A DNA stretch of 64,000 bases from the NCBI GenBank assembly GCA_018267725.1, contig JAFDXY010000009.1:1-64000 (forward strand). The letters are read 5' to 3'. Every line of letters begins with the position of its first letter. Within the stretch, counting starts at the first letter, position 1. Below are positions 19,056-26,508 of this stretch, piece after piece. The notes beneath the pieces are model-generated. The model was not told the DNA's origin, did not search any database, and saw only the letters and a program-made list of their open reading frames with translations. Origin of the DNA: Bacteroidota bacterium. GTDB lineage: Bacteria; Bacteroidota; Bacteroidia; Chitinophagales; Chitinophagaceae. The position numbers were made by a program, and so were the translations under genes.

Positions 19056-19682
19056 ATGAACATACTTATTGGAGATGACCACAGTATTTTGCGTAAAGGA
19101 ATGATAGCAATATTAGTTGATGCTTTTCCTAATGCCAATATTGAAGAAGCCAATGATGGTGTTGAAATAATAAAAAAAGCTGTTCAAAAAAAATGGGATA
19201 TTATTATTTCAGATATTTCTATGCCCAACAAATCTGGTTTAGAAATATTAAAAGAAATGAAAACCATTAGCCCCAAAACACCCATACTTATTTTAAGTGT
19301 ACATGCCCCCGAACAATATGCAGTAAGAGCTTTAAAAGCAGGTGCAGCAGGCTATTTAACCAAAGAAAGTGCCCCTGAAGAATTAGTAAAAGTTGTTACA
19401 CATATACTTGCCGGCCATAAATACATAACACCCGAAATAGCAGAAATTTTAGTTGATTACCATACCGATGAAGGAGAGCAAGCAGCACACCAAGCACTTT
19501 CAAACCGAGAGTTTGAAATTTTAAAACTTATAGCTTCAGGAAAAACAATTTCAGAAATTGCCGGCATTCTTACATTAAGTATTAATACAATAAGCACTTA
19601 TCGTTTTCGTATTTTAGAAAAAATGAAAATGAAAACCAATGCCGAGCTAACACGCTACGCCGTAACAAATAATCTTGTTTAA
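19056..19682 (+). CDS. NarL/LuxR-family response regulator (second copy)
   Basis: A 208-residue regulator, the same length as and strongly similar to that at 11976-12602. Receiver: IGDDHS acidic pair, Asp53 in ISDISMP, ILSVH, GYLTKES. LuxR-type HTH with LSNREFEILKLIASGKTISEIAG and SINTISTYRFRIL. It is cotranscribed with the multi-PAS kinase. Its stop is followed by an 8-bp inverted repeat (19693-19700 with 19708-19715) built from ACTACA/TGTAGT, possibly a regulator site or part of the transcript end. Confidence 0.95.
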   Translation: MNILIGDDHSILRKGMIAILVDAFPNANIEEANDGVEIIKKAVQKKWDIIISDISMPNKSGLEILKEMKTISPKTPILILSVHAPEQYAVRALKAGAAGYLTKESAPEELVKVVTHILAGHKYITPEIAEILVDYHTDEGEQAAHQALSNREFEILKLIASGKTISEIAGILTLSINTISTYRFRILEKMKMKTNAELTRYAVTNNLV

Positions 19683-19844
19683 ATAATTGAACAATGTAGT
19701 AATAACCACTACATTATAATTACAAATTAGCTACAAACTTTTGTGGTAGCTTGCTATTCGTATTTATAAGGTTGCAACTTATTTTTACAACATGTTGTAA
19801 TTAATTTTTGTGAAGTAGAAATTTCAAATTTTAAACTCCAATAT
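19683..19844. other. Intergenic region with palindromes after the second regulator gene
   Basis: Holds the inverted repeat AATGTAGT/ACTACATT (19693-19715) and a perfect 16-bp palindrome at 19785-19800 (TTACAACA/TGTTGTAA). No gene is seen. It directly precedes the structured RNA candidate and may contain its promoter. Confidence 0.5.
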
Positions 19845-19960
19845 CCTCGTAAACCAACAACGAGGTCCCATATCCATGAAACCTGCAAAATGGCAGGCAT
19901 TATTGTAGCAACAACTACAATATTGAGAATAAAAACCTTCTTGCAAAAGAAGGTTTTTTT
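19845..19960 (+). ncRNA. Candidate structured RNA: four hairpins ending in a terminator
   Basis: Four consecutive perfect inverted repeats: CCTCGT/ACGAGG (19845-19850, 19860-19865), CCTGC/GCAGG (19882-19886, 19893-19897), TATTGTAG/CTACAATA (19901-19908, 19915-19922, loop CAACAA), and a 12-bp stem closed by a GCAA tetraloop (19931-19942, 19947-19958) followed by T's. The last is an intrinsic terminator. The array lies between a regulator gene and a receiver-only gene that starts 31 nt later, so it could be a small RNA or a cis-acting leader of that gene. I cannot match it to a known RNA family. Confidence 0.6.
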
Positions 19961-19990
19961 ATAATTGCTTTTATTTCTAAAACTTGCTGC

Positions 19991-20362
19991 ATGAATATAC
20001 TATTGATGGATAGTTCTGATATTGTTTTGCAAAAAATGCAAGAACTGCTTTCAGAATTTGGCTGTATACAAAAAATATATACTGCCAACAACCTTAGTAA
20101 TTTATTTTCTACCATTCATTTAAAACAACCCGATATTATTGTAATTGATATTAGTATGCCCGATAAAATTGGTGTTGAAATTTTACAAAAAATAAAATTA
20201 AACTTACCCAAAGTAAAACTTATTGTAGTTACCAATTTTGCAACCGAACAACGCAAATTAATATGTATGCAAAACGGCGTAGATTATTATTTTGATAAAG
20301 CTACCGAGTTTGAAAAAGTAGCTATGGCTATTGAATCAGAATGTGCAAACCGTTCTACTTAA
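19991..20362 (+). CDS. Stand-alone response regulator receiver domain
   Basis: A 123-residue protein consisting only of a receiver domain, without a DNA-binding output. Asp53 lies in VIDISMPDK, VVTN supplies the conserved Thr, and YFDK the Lys. The N-terminal acidic pair is altered: MDSSD has Asp7 but Ser at position 8, so Mg2+ binding may be weakened. It may act as a phosphate sink or protein-interaction switch in the adjacent two-component system (inference). It is preceded by the hairpin array and terminator at 19845-19960 and ends 1 bp from the stop of the convergent proline dehydrogenase gene. Confidence 0.88.
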   Translation: MNILLMDSSDIVLQKMQELLSEFGCIQKIYTANNLSNLFSTIHLKQPDIIVIDISMPDKIGVEILQKIKLNLPKVKLIVVTNFATEQRKLICMQNGVDYYFDKATEFEKVAMAIESECANRST

Positions 20363-20363
20363 A

Positions 20364-21551
20364 TTATTTTTTTCTTCTATGTAACTCTTTTTTAATTAAA
20401 CTTAACTCTCGGCTGGTTTGCCCGCTAATGCTGCTGTTTTCTTGGGCTCTACGCATTAAATACGGAATTACATCTTTAATAGGCCCAAAAGGCAAATACT
20501 TACTTACACTAAAACCTTCTTTTGCCAAATTAAAAGTAATATTATCACTCATACCATATAATTGTGAGAAATGAACATGCGGATGATTATGCGGAATATT
20601 TTTTTGTTCCATTAACTGTGTAGTTAATAAATTACTTTCTTCGTTATGCGATGCTACAATTACTGCAATAGTATTAATATTATCAATGGCAAAAGTTACG
20701 GCAGCATCAAAGTCTTTGTCTGTACTTTCTTTATCGGGTTGTATGGGTGATGGATAACCATGTTGAACAGCTCTTGCTCTTTCTTTTTCCATATAAGCAC
20801 CGCGTACTAATTTCATTCCTAAAATAAAACCTTGCTCTTTTGCTATGCGATGAGATAGTTTAAAAAAATCTAATCTATCGTGCCTGTAAAGTTGAATGGT
20901 ATTGTATATAACAGCTTTTTGTTTATTAAATACTTGCATTAATTCCATGGTTAATCTATCAACCGGGTCTTGAATCCAACTTTCTTCTGCATCTATTAAT
21001 ACACCTACATTTTTTTGAGATGCTACTTCGCAAATTCTGTATAATCTGTTTTTTACTTTTTCCCATTCATTCATTTCATTTTCATGATCATGAATACCAC
21101 TACGTAAACGCGGAGCTTCATTTAATGTTTGCAATAAACCAAATCTTGCCAAACCGGTTACTTTAATACTCATAAACGGAATGTTTTTTTGGGTTGCTGC
21201 ATAGTTTACAACATCAATAAATGTTTGGGTTGCTTTTTCAAAATTTGCTTCGCCTTCTTTTCCTTCAACACCATAATCTAAAATTACCTGAACATCGTAT
21301 TTATCAAGCGTAGCGGTTACTTCGTGTGTATTTTCTAAAGATTCTCCTCCTACAAATTGTTTAAAAATAGTGTTACGAACAATTTTATTTACAAACGGAA
21401 GTTTACCTTTTACAAGCAATGGCGTTAGCCTTATACCTATTGGCACAAACATTGGGTAGCCCATTGTTGAGAATAAAAATTTTGCTTGTTTTAATTCTTT
21501 ATCAGATTTATATGCAAAAGCATTGGCTGTGTTGTTGAATGATATTTCCAT
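20364..21551 (-). CDS. Proline dehydrogenase (monofunctional)
   Basis: A 395-residue FAD enzyme oxidising proline to pyrroline-5-carboxylate. It is the barrel domain alone, without the aldehyde dehydrogenase half of PutA. Motifs: DYGVEGKEGE near the N-terminal third, SIKVTGLARFGLL, DAEESWIQ, GMKLVRGAYMEKERARA and the C-terminal YLPFGPIKDVIPYLMRRAQEN with the FAD/substrate-binding RR pair. Length fits Bacteroidota and eukaryote-like PRODH. Apparently a single-gene transcript, convergent with the receiver gene. Confidence 0.95.
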   Translation of the reverse strand: MEISFNNTANAFAYKSDKELKQAKFLFSTMGYPMFVPIGIRLTPLLVKGKLPFVNKIVRNTIFKQFVGGESLENTHEVTATLDKYDVQVILDYGVEGKEGEANFEKATQTFIDVVNYAATQKNIPFMSIKVTGLARFGLLQTLNEAPRLRSGIHDHENEMNEWEKVKNRLYRICEVASQKNVGVLIDAEESWIQDPVDRLTMELMQVFNKQKAVIYNTIQLYRHDRLDFFKLSHRIAKEQGFILGMKLVRGAYMEKERARAVQHGYPSPIQPDKESTDKDFDAAVTFAIDNINTIAVIVASHNEESNLLTTQLMEQKNIPHNHPHVHFSQLYGMSDNITFNLAKEGFSVSKYLPFGPIKDVIPYLMRRAQENSSISGQTSRELSLIKKELHRRKK

Positions 21552-21669
21552 ACTAACATTTGTTCGTACTGCAAATATCGGATGCTGTATGCTAACTAAA
21601 AAAAAGGTTATTCTTTTTTTGTGAAAAACTATGCGGTTATTTTAAAATTAATATTTAGGTAAATATTTT

Positions 21670-24054
21670 TTACAATTTTATGTTGGCTGTAAACATATAA
21701 TTTGTTCCCGCCATTGGAAAATAGTTGTTTTGGGTAGTTAAAACATTTGCCGAAATATAACTGTATGTATAACCGTTTGGCTGGTACATTTTATTAAACA
21801 AATTAATAACCTGTGCAGATAAGTTTATTTCTTTTATAAATTTTGGTTGAATGGAATAAGACAATCGTATATTTTGATTATAGAAAGAATTTAAACTTCT
21901 TGCAGTAAGTTGTGCGTTATCCATATATTGTTTGCTAACATATTTTCCTATTAAAGAAACCATTATGTTTTTTGCAGGAAGAATGTTTACAGTAATTCCA
22001 CTTATTGTGTTTGGAGAGAATGAAATATCTGTATTATTATGTTGCACTGCATTTTGTAATCCATTATCATAATTATCAATATATTCTGTATAAGATTTTA
22101 TTTTGTTTTGGCTTAAAGTAAGATTGGCATTGGCGTTTAACCATTTACTAAAAATATAATTGCCTTGTAATTCTATACCTAACCTATAACTGTTGGGCAC
22201 ATTTGTTCTGGTGTAAGAACCAACATCATTAATTTGCCCGGTTAAAACTAATTGGTTTTTATACAGCATATAATAAACATTAGCACTAAAACTGTAAGCA
22301 GTATTTTTCTTTTCAAAACCTAATTCAAAATCATGTAAATATTCTGCTTGTGGTTGGCTTGCAAGGCTTGCCTGAAAATCATCTCTATTAGGTTCTTTGC
22401 CTGCTAATGCATAACTAAAATAAGCTTGCAAACCATTGTTGGTATAAGTTATGCCTGCTTTTGGATTGATAAAATTAAAATTGCGAGTAATATTTAATGT
22501 GCTGTTACCTTCAAAACCATTCATATTATAATACACATGCCTGTATTGAAGATCGGCATAAGTTAGCCAATGTGCATTTAAATTGTGTTGCCATTTTGCA
22601 TAAATATTTTGATCTGTTTTTAAAGCAGGGTAATTATAATATTGATAATTGTTATTACTAATTCCTCCATTTTTTGCCCAAATAATATTGCCGTAATGTT
22701 GGCCATCGTAGGTATTCCAGCCGCCGCCAAAAGTTAATTCATCATTTACATTTTTATATTGCAACGAAAAAATTTCTCCATAAAAATAATTATTCAACCA
22801 ACGGTCTCTAATTAAATCGGTAGTTGTAAAAGTTGTACTTCCTACAACAACATTTGGTAAACCGTATTTAGAATATTTTTGAGTAGCTTTATATTCTTCA
22901 TAATAACCTCTTCCGTAAGTTAAAAACGCAGCCGTATTAAAACTCCATTTTTTATTTAAAGCAACATTATAAAAAAGTTGATAGTGATCTTGCTGATAAT
23001 TATCTGTTTGATTATTATAAGGTGTTCCAGTTTTTTCTGTACCTGCAGGGTTATAAGTTCTATCGGTTGCTAATAAATAATCGGGTACACCATACCATGC
23101 CTGATACGTTTTTTCTTTTCCGGTGAAAACATTAAATATTATAGATGAATTTTTATTAATATATGCAGCACTTAAAGCTACCGAACGTAAATCGCTCGAT
23201 GCTCTATCAATATAACCTGCACTAACAATTTTGCTTAAACGTGCATCTACAGTAAAATGCCCGTTAATTAAGCCTGTACCAGCTTTTACGGTATTCTTCC
23301 AAGTATTAAAAGAACCGTAACTATTATTTAATTCGGCATAAGGTTTTTCATTAAATTCATTCGTACTTAAATTAATACTTGCACCAAATGCACCTGCACC
23401 GTTTGATGAAGTACCCACCCCTCTTTGAATTTGTATTGAATTTAATGAAGAAGAAAAATCGGGTAAATCAACAAAATAAGTTGCTTGACTTTCAGCATCG
23501 TTATACGGAATACCATTAAGTGTAACATTTATTCTACTTGCATCAATTCCTCTAATGTGCATGTACGTATAACCTACACCATTACCTGCATCTGAACTAA
23601 CATAAACAGAAGGAGTTTGATTTAATATAAAAGGTAAATCTTGCCCAATATTATTTTTTTCAATTTCTGTTTTGCTAAAATTAGTTTTTGCAAAAGGAGC
23701 TTTATTGGTAGCACGCAATGCTTTTACTTCTAAGGGTTGTAAAAACAATGCAATACTTTTTAGTTGAATAGTAATGATTGAAGTAGTTGCATTTATATCA
23801 ATGGTTTGAAGCTTATCTTCAAAACCAATACAGCTTGTTTTAATTACATAGTTACCATGTGGCGGTTTGTTAATGGTTAAACTTCCATTTTCATCTGCCA
23901 TAAAAAATTGATTGTTGAAATTTACTGTTGCAGATGAAACTACATTTTTTGAAGTAGCATCAATTACTTTTAAAGTAATTGTTTTTTTTGAAGATTGACT
24001 AAACAGCATTACTGAAATAAATGCCAACATTAGTGTTCCCAAAAACTTTTTCAT
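21670..24054 (-). CDS. TonB-dependent outer-membrane receptor, probable thiamine/thiamine-precursor transporter
   Basis: A 794-residue outer-membrane receptor. Signal peptide 1-19; a CarboxypepD_reg-like N-terminal domain (about 24-110); plug domain (about 120-235) with YMHIRGIDASRINVTLNGIPYNDAE; then a beta-barrel ending in an aromatic-rich strand (YMFTANIKL). The TPP riboswitch 73 bp upstream on the same strand ties expression to thiamine status. TPP-controlled receptors of this kind in Bacteroidota are predicted thiamine importers, so the substrate assignment rests on regulation rather than on the receptor sequence. Confidence 0.9.
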   Translation of the reverse strand: MKKFLGTLMLAFISVMLFSQSSKKTITLKVIDATSKNVVSSATVNFNNQFFMADENGSLTINKPPHGNYVIKTSCIGFEDKLQTIDINATTSIITIQLKSIALFLQPLEVKALRATNKAPFAKTNFSKTEIEKNNIGQDLPFILNQTPSVYVSSDAGNGVGYTYMHIRGIDASRINVTLNGIPYNDAESQATYFVDLPDFSSSLNSIQIQRGVGTSSNGAGAFGASINLSTNEFNEKPYAELNNSYGSFNTWKNTVKAGTGLINGHFTVDARLSKIVSAGYIDRASSDLRSVALSAAYINKNSSIIFNVFTGKEKTYQAWYGVPDYLLATDRTYNPAGTEKTGTPYNNQTDNYQQDHYQLFYNVALNKKWSFNTAAFLTYGRGYYEEYKATQKYSKYGLPNVVVGSTTFTTTDLIRDRWLNNYFYGEIFSLQYKNVNDELTFGGGWNTYDGQHYGNIIWAKNGGISNNNYQYYNYPALKTDQNIYAKWQHNLNAHWLTYADLQYRHVYYNMNGFEGNSTLNITRNFNFINPKAGITYTNNGLQAYFSYALAGKEPNRDDFQASLASQPQAEYLHDFELGFEKKNTAYSFSANVYYMLYKNQLVLTGQINDVGSYTRTNVPNSYRLGIELQGNYIFSKWLNANANLTLSQNKIKSYTEYIDNYDNGLQNAVQHNNTDISFSPNTISGITVNILPAKNIMVSLIGKYVSKQYMDNAQLTARSLNSFYNQNIRLSYSIQPKFIKEINLSAQVINLFNKMYQPNGYTYSYISANVLTTQNNYFPMAGTNYMFTANIKL

Positions 24055-24126
24055 TTTTTTTTATTTAAAAAGTTAATAAATGGGAACAGGGAAACGCTTT
24101 GGAGAAAGAAATACAAACACTGTACA

Positions 24127-24204
24127 CCTTCCCTTCGCAGGAATTACCCTGTTCAGGTTCTACGGGTATTTTCTCAGCCTTTTTTTGCAAAAAGCACCCC
24201 GAGG
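24127..24204 (-). promoter_or_regulatory. TPP riboswitch (THI element)
   Basis: Read on the minus strand, the conserved THI-box blocks appear in order: CCTCGGGGTGC (P1/P2), GGCTGAGA, ATACCCGTAGAACCTGA, then CAGGGTAATTCCTGCG and the closing AAGGGAAGG. P1 pairs CCT (5') with AGG (3'), and P4 pairs CAGG with CCTG. It senses thiamine pyrophosphate in the leader of the TonB receptor gene. The following 73 nt have no typical terminator, but CCCTGTTC (minus strand, 24084-24091) can pair with GAACAGGG inside the aptamer (24147-24154). Confidence 0.95.
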
Positions 24205-24291
24205 AATTAATTTTCGTCACAAATGTAAATACTCTTTTTATTTAATTGTAACATTTTTTTAGTTGCTTCGTTTCACATAAAAAAAAGTATT

Positions 24292-25023
24292 ATGAAAAAA
24301 TTGATTTTCTTAATAAGTACTGCCCTATTATCAACCTTTGTTTTTGCACAAGACACAAAAAATGTTGTGTACGATGCCAATGCCCAACCAAGAAAAGTAG
24401 AAAACTTTAATAGTATTGAAGTATCAAATGCTGTATCATTATATGTATCGCAAGGCAAAGAAACCGGCGTTGCCGTTAGTGTTGATGGAAATGAAAATAT
24501 TGATAAAATAAAAACCGTAGTTAAAAATGGCGTTTTAAGTATTTATGTTGATAATGGTATGTGGAATAAATGGAGTTGGGGAGATAAAAGAATTAAAGCT
24601 TATGTAACCGTTACAGATATTAATAAAATAAAAGCAAGTGGTGCAAGCAGAGTAATTATTGCTGATAAAATAAAAGCAACAGATTTAAAATTACAATTAA
24701 GTGGTGCAAGCAGTTTAAAAGGGCAAATAGAAACTGCAACATTGTCTCTTAATATAAGTGGAGCAAGCAGTGCAACATTAAACGGAACAACTACTACATT
24801 AAATATTGATGCCAATGGTGCAAGTAGTTTAAAAGCTTACGATTTAATTGCAGGCTCTTGCAATGCAGAAGCAAGTGGTGCAAGCAGCATTCGTGTAAAT
24901 GTAACCAAAGAGTTTACTAAAGTTCAAGCAAGTGGTGCATCAAGCATTAAATACAAAGGAGATGCAGTAGTTAAAAATTTTGAAGCAAGTGGTGCATCAT
25001 CAATAAAAAAAGATTCTAAATAA
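24292..25023 (+). CDS. Exported head-GIN domain protein (DUF2807), putative adhesin-like
   Basis: A 243-residue protein with a signal peptide (residues 1-19, ..FVFAQ). The body (about 40-235) is a right-handed repeat fold of the head-GIN/DUF2807 type, with the signature (S/N)GASS recurring at near-regular intervals through the second half (for example ASGASRVII, LSGASSLKG, ISGASSATL, ANGASSLKA, ASGASSIRV, ASGASSIKY, ASGASSIKK). The family is widespread in Bacteroidota; a surface role is usually presumed but not proven. Divergent from the TPP-controlled receptor and transcribed toward the initiator tRNA. Confidence 0.88.
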   Translation: MKKLIFLISTALLSTFVFAQDTKNVVYDANAQPRKVENFNSIEVSNAVSLYVSQGKETGVAVSVDGNENIDKIKTVVKNGVLSIYVDNGMWNKWSWGDKRIKAYVTVTDINKIKASGASRVIIADKIKATDLKLQLSGASSLKGQIETATLSLNISGASSATLNGTTTTLNIDANGASSLKAYDLIAGSCNAEASGASSIRVNVTKEFTKVQASGASSIKYKGDAVVKNFEASGASSIKKDSK

Positions 25024-25078
25024 TTAAAATAATTTTGGGAGATAAGTTTCTGCAAGCTACATTTGCCGCCCATTACAT

Positions 25079-25156
<78 letters not shown>

Positions 25157-25158
<2 letters not shown>

Positions 25159-25180
25159 AGCCTCTTTTAGAGGCTTTAAC
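25157..25180 (+). terminator. Terminator-like hairpin after the initiator tRNA
   Basis: An 8-bp perfect stem AAAGCCTC/GAGGCTTT (25157-25164 with 25170-25177) just after the tRNA; the T run is short (TTTAACTTT). Confidence 0.75.
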
Positions 25181-25183
25181 TTT

Positions 25184-25439
25184 ATGTATAAAGTGTATAT
25201 TCTATATTCTGTTAAGTATAAAAAAATTTTACATTGGTTATACAAGTAATATTGAACAGAGGTTGCTAAGTCATAATGAATTAGCAACAAAAGGATGGAC
25301 TATTAAATTTAGACCTTGGCAAATAATTTATATTGAAGAATTTGCAACTAAACAAGAAGCTCTTAAAAAAGAAAAAGAATTAAAATCAGGAAAAGGACGA
25401 AAGTGGATTCACAATTCGCTTTTGATAAAATTGCAGTAG
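25184..25439 (+). pseudogene. GIY-YIG endonuclease gene with a single frameshift
   Basis: Encodes a small GIY-YIG nuclease of about 84 residues if one base is removed from the A7 run at 25220-25226. Before the run the frame reads MYKVYILYSVKY; after it, one base out of phase, it reads FYIGYTSNIEQRLLSHN and continues to TAG at 25437-25439. The VYI and YIG motifs, the Arg in EQRL, the His and a later Glu (KKEKELK) are all present, so only the frame is broken. Alternatives are a homopolymer sequencing error or transcriptional slippage. It lies between two copies of the tRNA-fMet 3' end, which suggests a tRNA-targeted mobile cassette. Confidence 0.85.
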
Positions 25440-25446
25440 GCTCATA

Positions 25447-25461
25447 TCCGCCTAAGGCGGA
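25447..25461 (+). repeat. Short perfect hairpin in the tRNA remnant
   Basis: TCCGCC/GGCGGA with a TAA loop. It replaces the segment of the tRNA between the anticodon (GGCTCATA, retained at 25439-25446) and the variable loop. Confidence 0.7.
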
Positions 25462-25495
25462 CAGAAGTTCGATCCTTCTCCTCGCAACTAAATAA
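25462..25495 (+). repeat. 34-bp direct repeat, copy 2 (orphan tRNA 3' end)
   Basis: Second exact copy of the tRNA-fMet 3' end and 8 bp of flank, located 23 bp after the stop of the GIY-YIG gene. It has no 5' half, so no functional tRNA is formed here. Confidence 0.9.
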
Positions 25496-25497
25496 GA

Positions 25498-25530
25498 GGT
25501 TGATTCAATAAAATGAGTTAGCCTTTTTTT
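25498..25530 (+). terminator. Terminator after the second tRNA 3'-end copy
   Basis: A 9-bp stem with three G-U wobbles (25498-25506 with 25515-25523), 8-nt loop and a seven-T run. Its presence behind the orphan copy suggests that one of the two tRNA 3' ends with its terminator came with the inserted cassette. Confidence 0.65.
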
Positions 25531-25536
25531 ATTATG

Positions 25537-25544
25537 TAGATTTG
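25537..25544 (+). promoter_or_regulatory. Putative -7 promoter box (TAnnTTTG) of era
   Basis: TAGATTTG, matching the Bacteroidota -7 consensus, 6 bp before the era ATG. Such spacing would give a nearly leaderless transcript. No good -33 TTTG is seen. Confidence 0.45.
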
Positions 25545-25550
25545 CAGCAA

Positions 25551-26420
25551 ATGAAATCAGGTTTTGTAAACATATTTGGTAAACCCAATGCAGGAAAAAG
25601 TACTTTATTAAATGCTTTGCTTGGCGAGAAATTAGCAATTGTATCGCACAAAGTGCAAACTACAAGGCATAGAATAAAAGGTTTTTTAAATAAACCCAAC
25701 GAGTATCAAATTGTTTTTTCAGATACACCCGGCATTATTGAAGCAAAATATAAACTGCACGAAAAAATGATGGATGCAGTAAAAAATGCTTTAGAAGATG
25801 CAGATATTGCTTTATTAATTATTGATGTGAATGATGATTTGAATGAATGTGATGCTCTATTTCAATCACTTAAATTAAAAGTGCCCACCATTTTAGTACT
25901 TAACAAAATTGATCAAGCACAAAACGGTAAAATTGCTTTAGCCGAAAGTTTTTTTGCAGATAAAATATATTATAAAAAAATAATAAAAGTATCGGCACTA
26001 CACAAACATCATTTACAAAAATTATTAAATGCTGTTATTGAATTACTGCCCGAAGGATTACCTTTTTATAATGAAGATGATTTAAGTGATTTGCCTACCA
26101 AGTTTTTTGTAAGCGAATTAATTAGAGAAAAAGTATATGAGTTATTTGAAGATGAAATTCCTTACCACGTTGCCGTAATGATAAATGAGTTTAAAGAAAA
26201 AGAAACATTAGTTAAAATTCAAGCAGATATTGTGGTACAACGCGAAACACAAAAAGCAATTATAATTGGCGAAAAAGGAAAAATGATTAAACAAATTGGT
26301 ACTTTGGCAAGAAAAGATATTGAACAATTTATTGATCGAAAAGTATTTTTAGAACTGTTTGTAAAAGTTAAACCAAAATGGCGAGATAATGAATTACAGT
26401 TAAAAGAATATGGTTATTAA
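25551..26420 (+). CDS. era: GTPase Era
   Basis: A 289-residue GTPase for 16S rRNA processing and 30S assembly. G1 GKPNAGKST, the switch region VQTTRHRIKG, G3 DTPGI and G4 NKID are all present in the N-terminal domain; the C-terminal KH domain (about 205-289) contains VVQRETQKAIIIGEKGKMIKQIG. The ATG at 25551 is used rather than the TTG 9 bp upstream, because Era proteins begin just before the FVNIFGKPN strand. Followed by der after 88 bp. Confidence 0.97.
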   Translation: MKSGFVNIFGKPNAGKSTLLNALLGEKLAIVSHKVQTTRHRIKGFLNKPNEYQIVFSDTPGIIEAKYKLHEKMMDAVKNALEDADIALLIIDVNDDLNECDALFQSLKLKVPTILVLNKIDQAQNGKIALAESFFADKIYYKKIIKVSALHKHHLQKLLNAVIELLPEGLPFYNEDDLSDLPTKFFVSELIREKVYELFEDEIPYHVAVMINEFKEKETLVKIQADIVVQRETQKAIIIGEKGKMIKQIGTLARKDIEQFIDRKVFLELFVKVKPKWRDNELQLKEYGY

Positions 26421-26508
26421 TCATTTTGAATGTTGAATAACAAGTTATAATCAAACAATTGCAACTCATCAATTCAACATTTAAAATTTATCATTCAAAA
26501 TAAAAATT

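Noticed and set aside
24080..24262. Plus-strand 60-codon frame
   Set aside because: It is the antisense of the TPP riboswitch.
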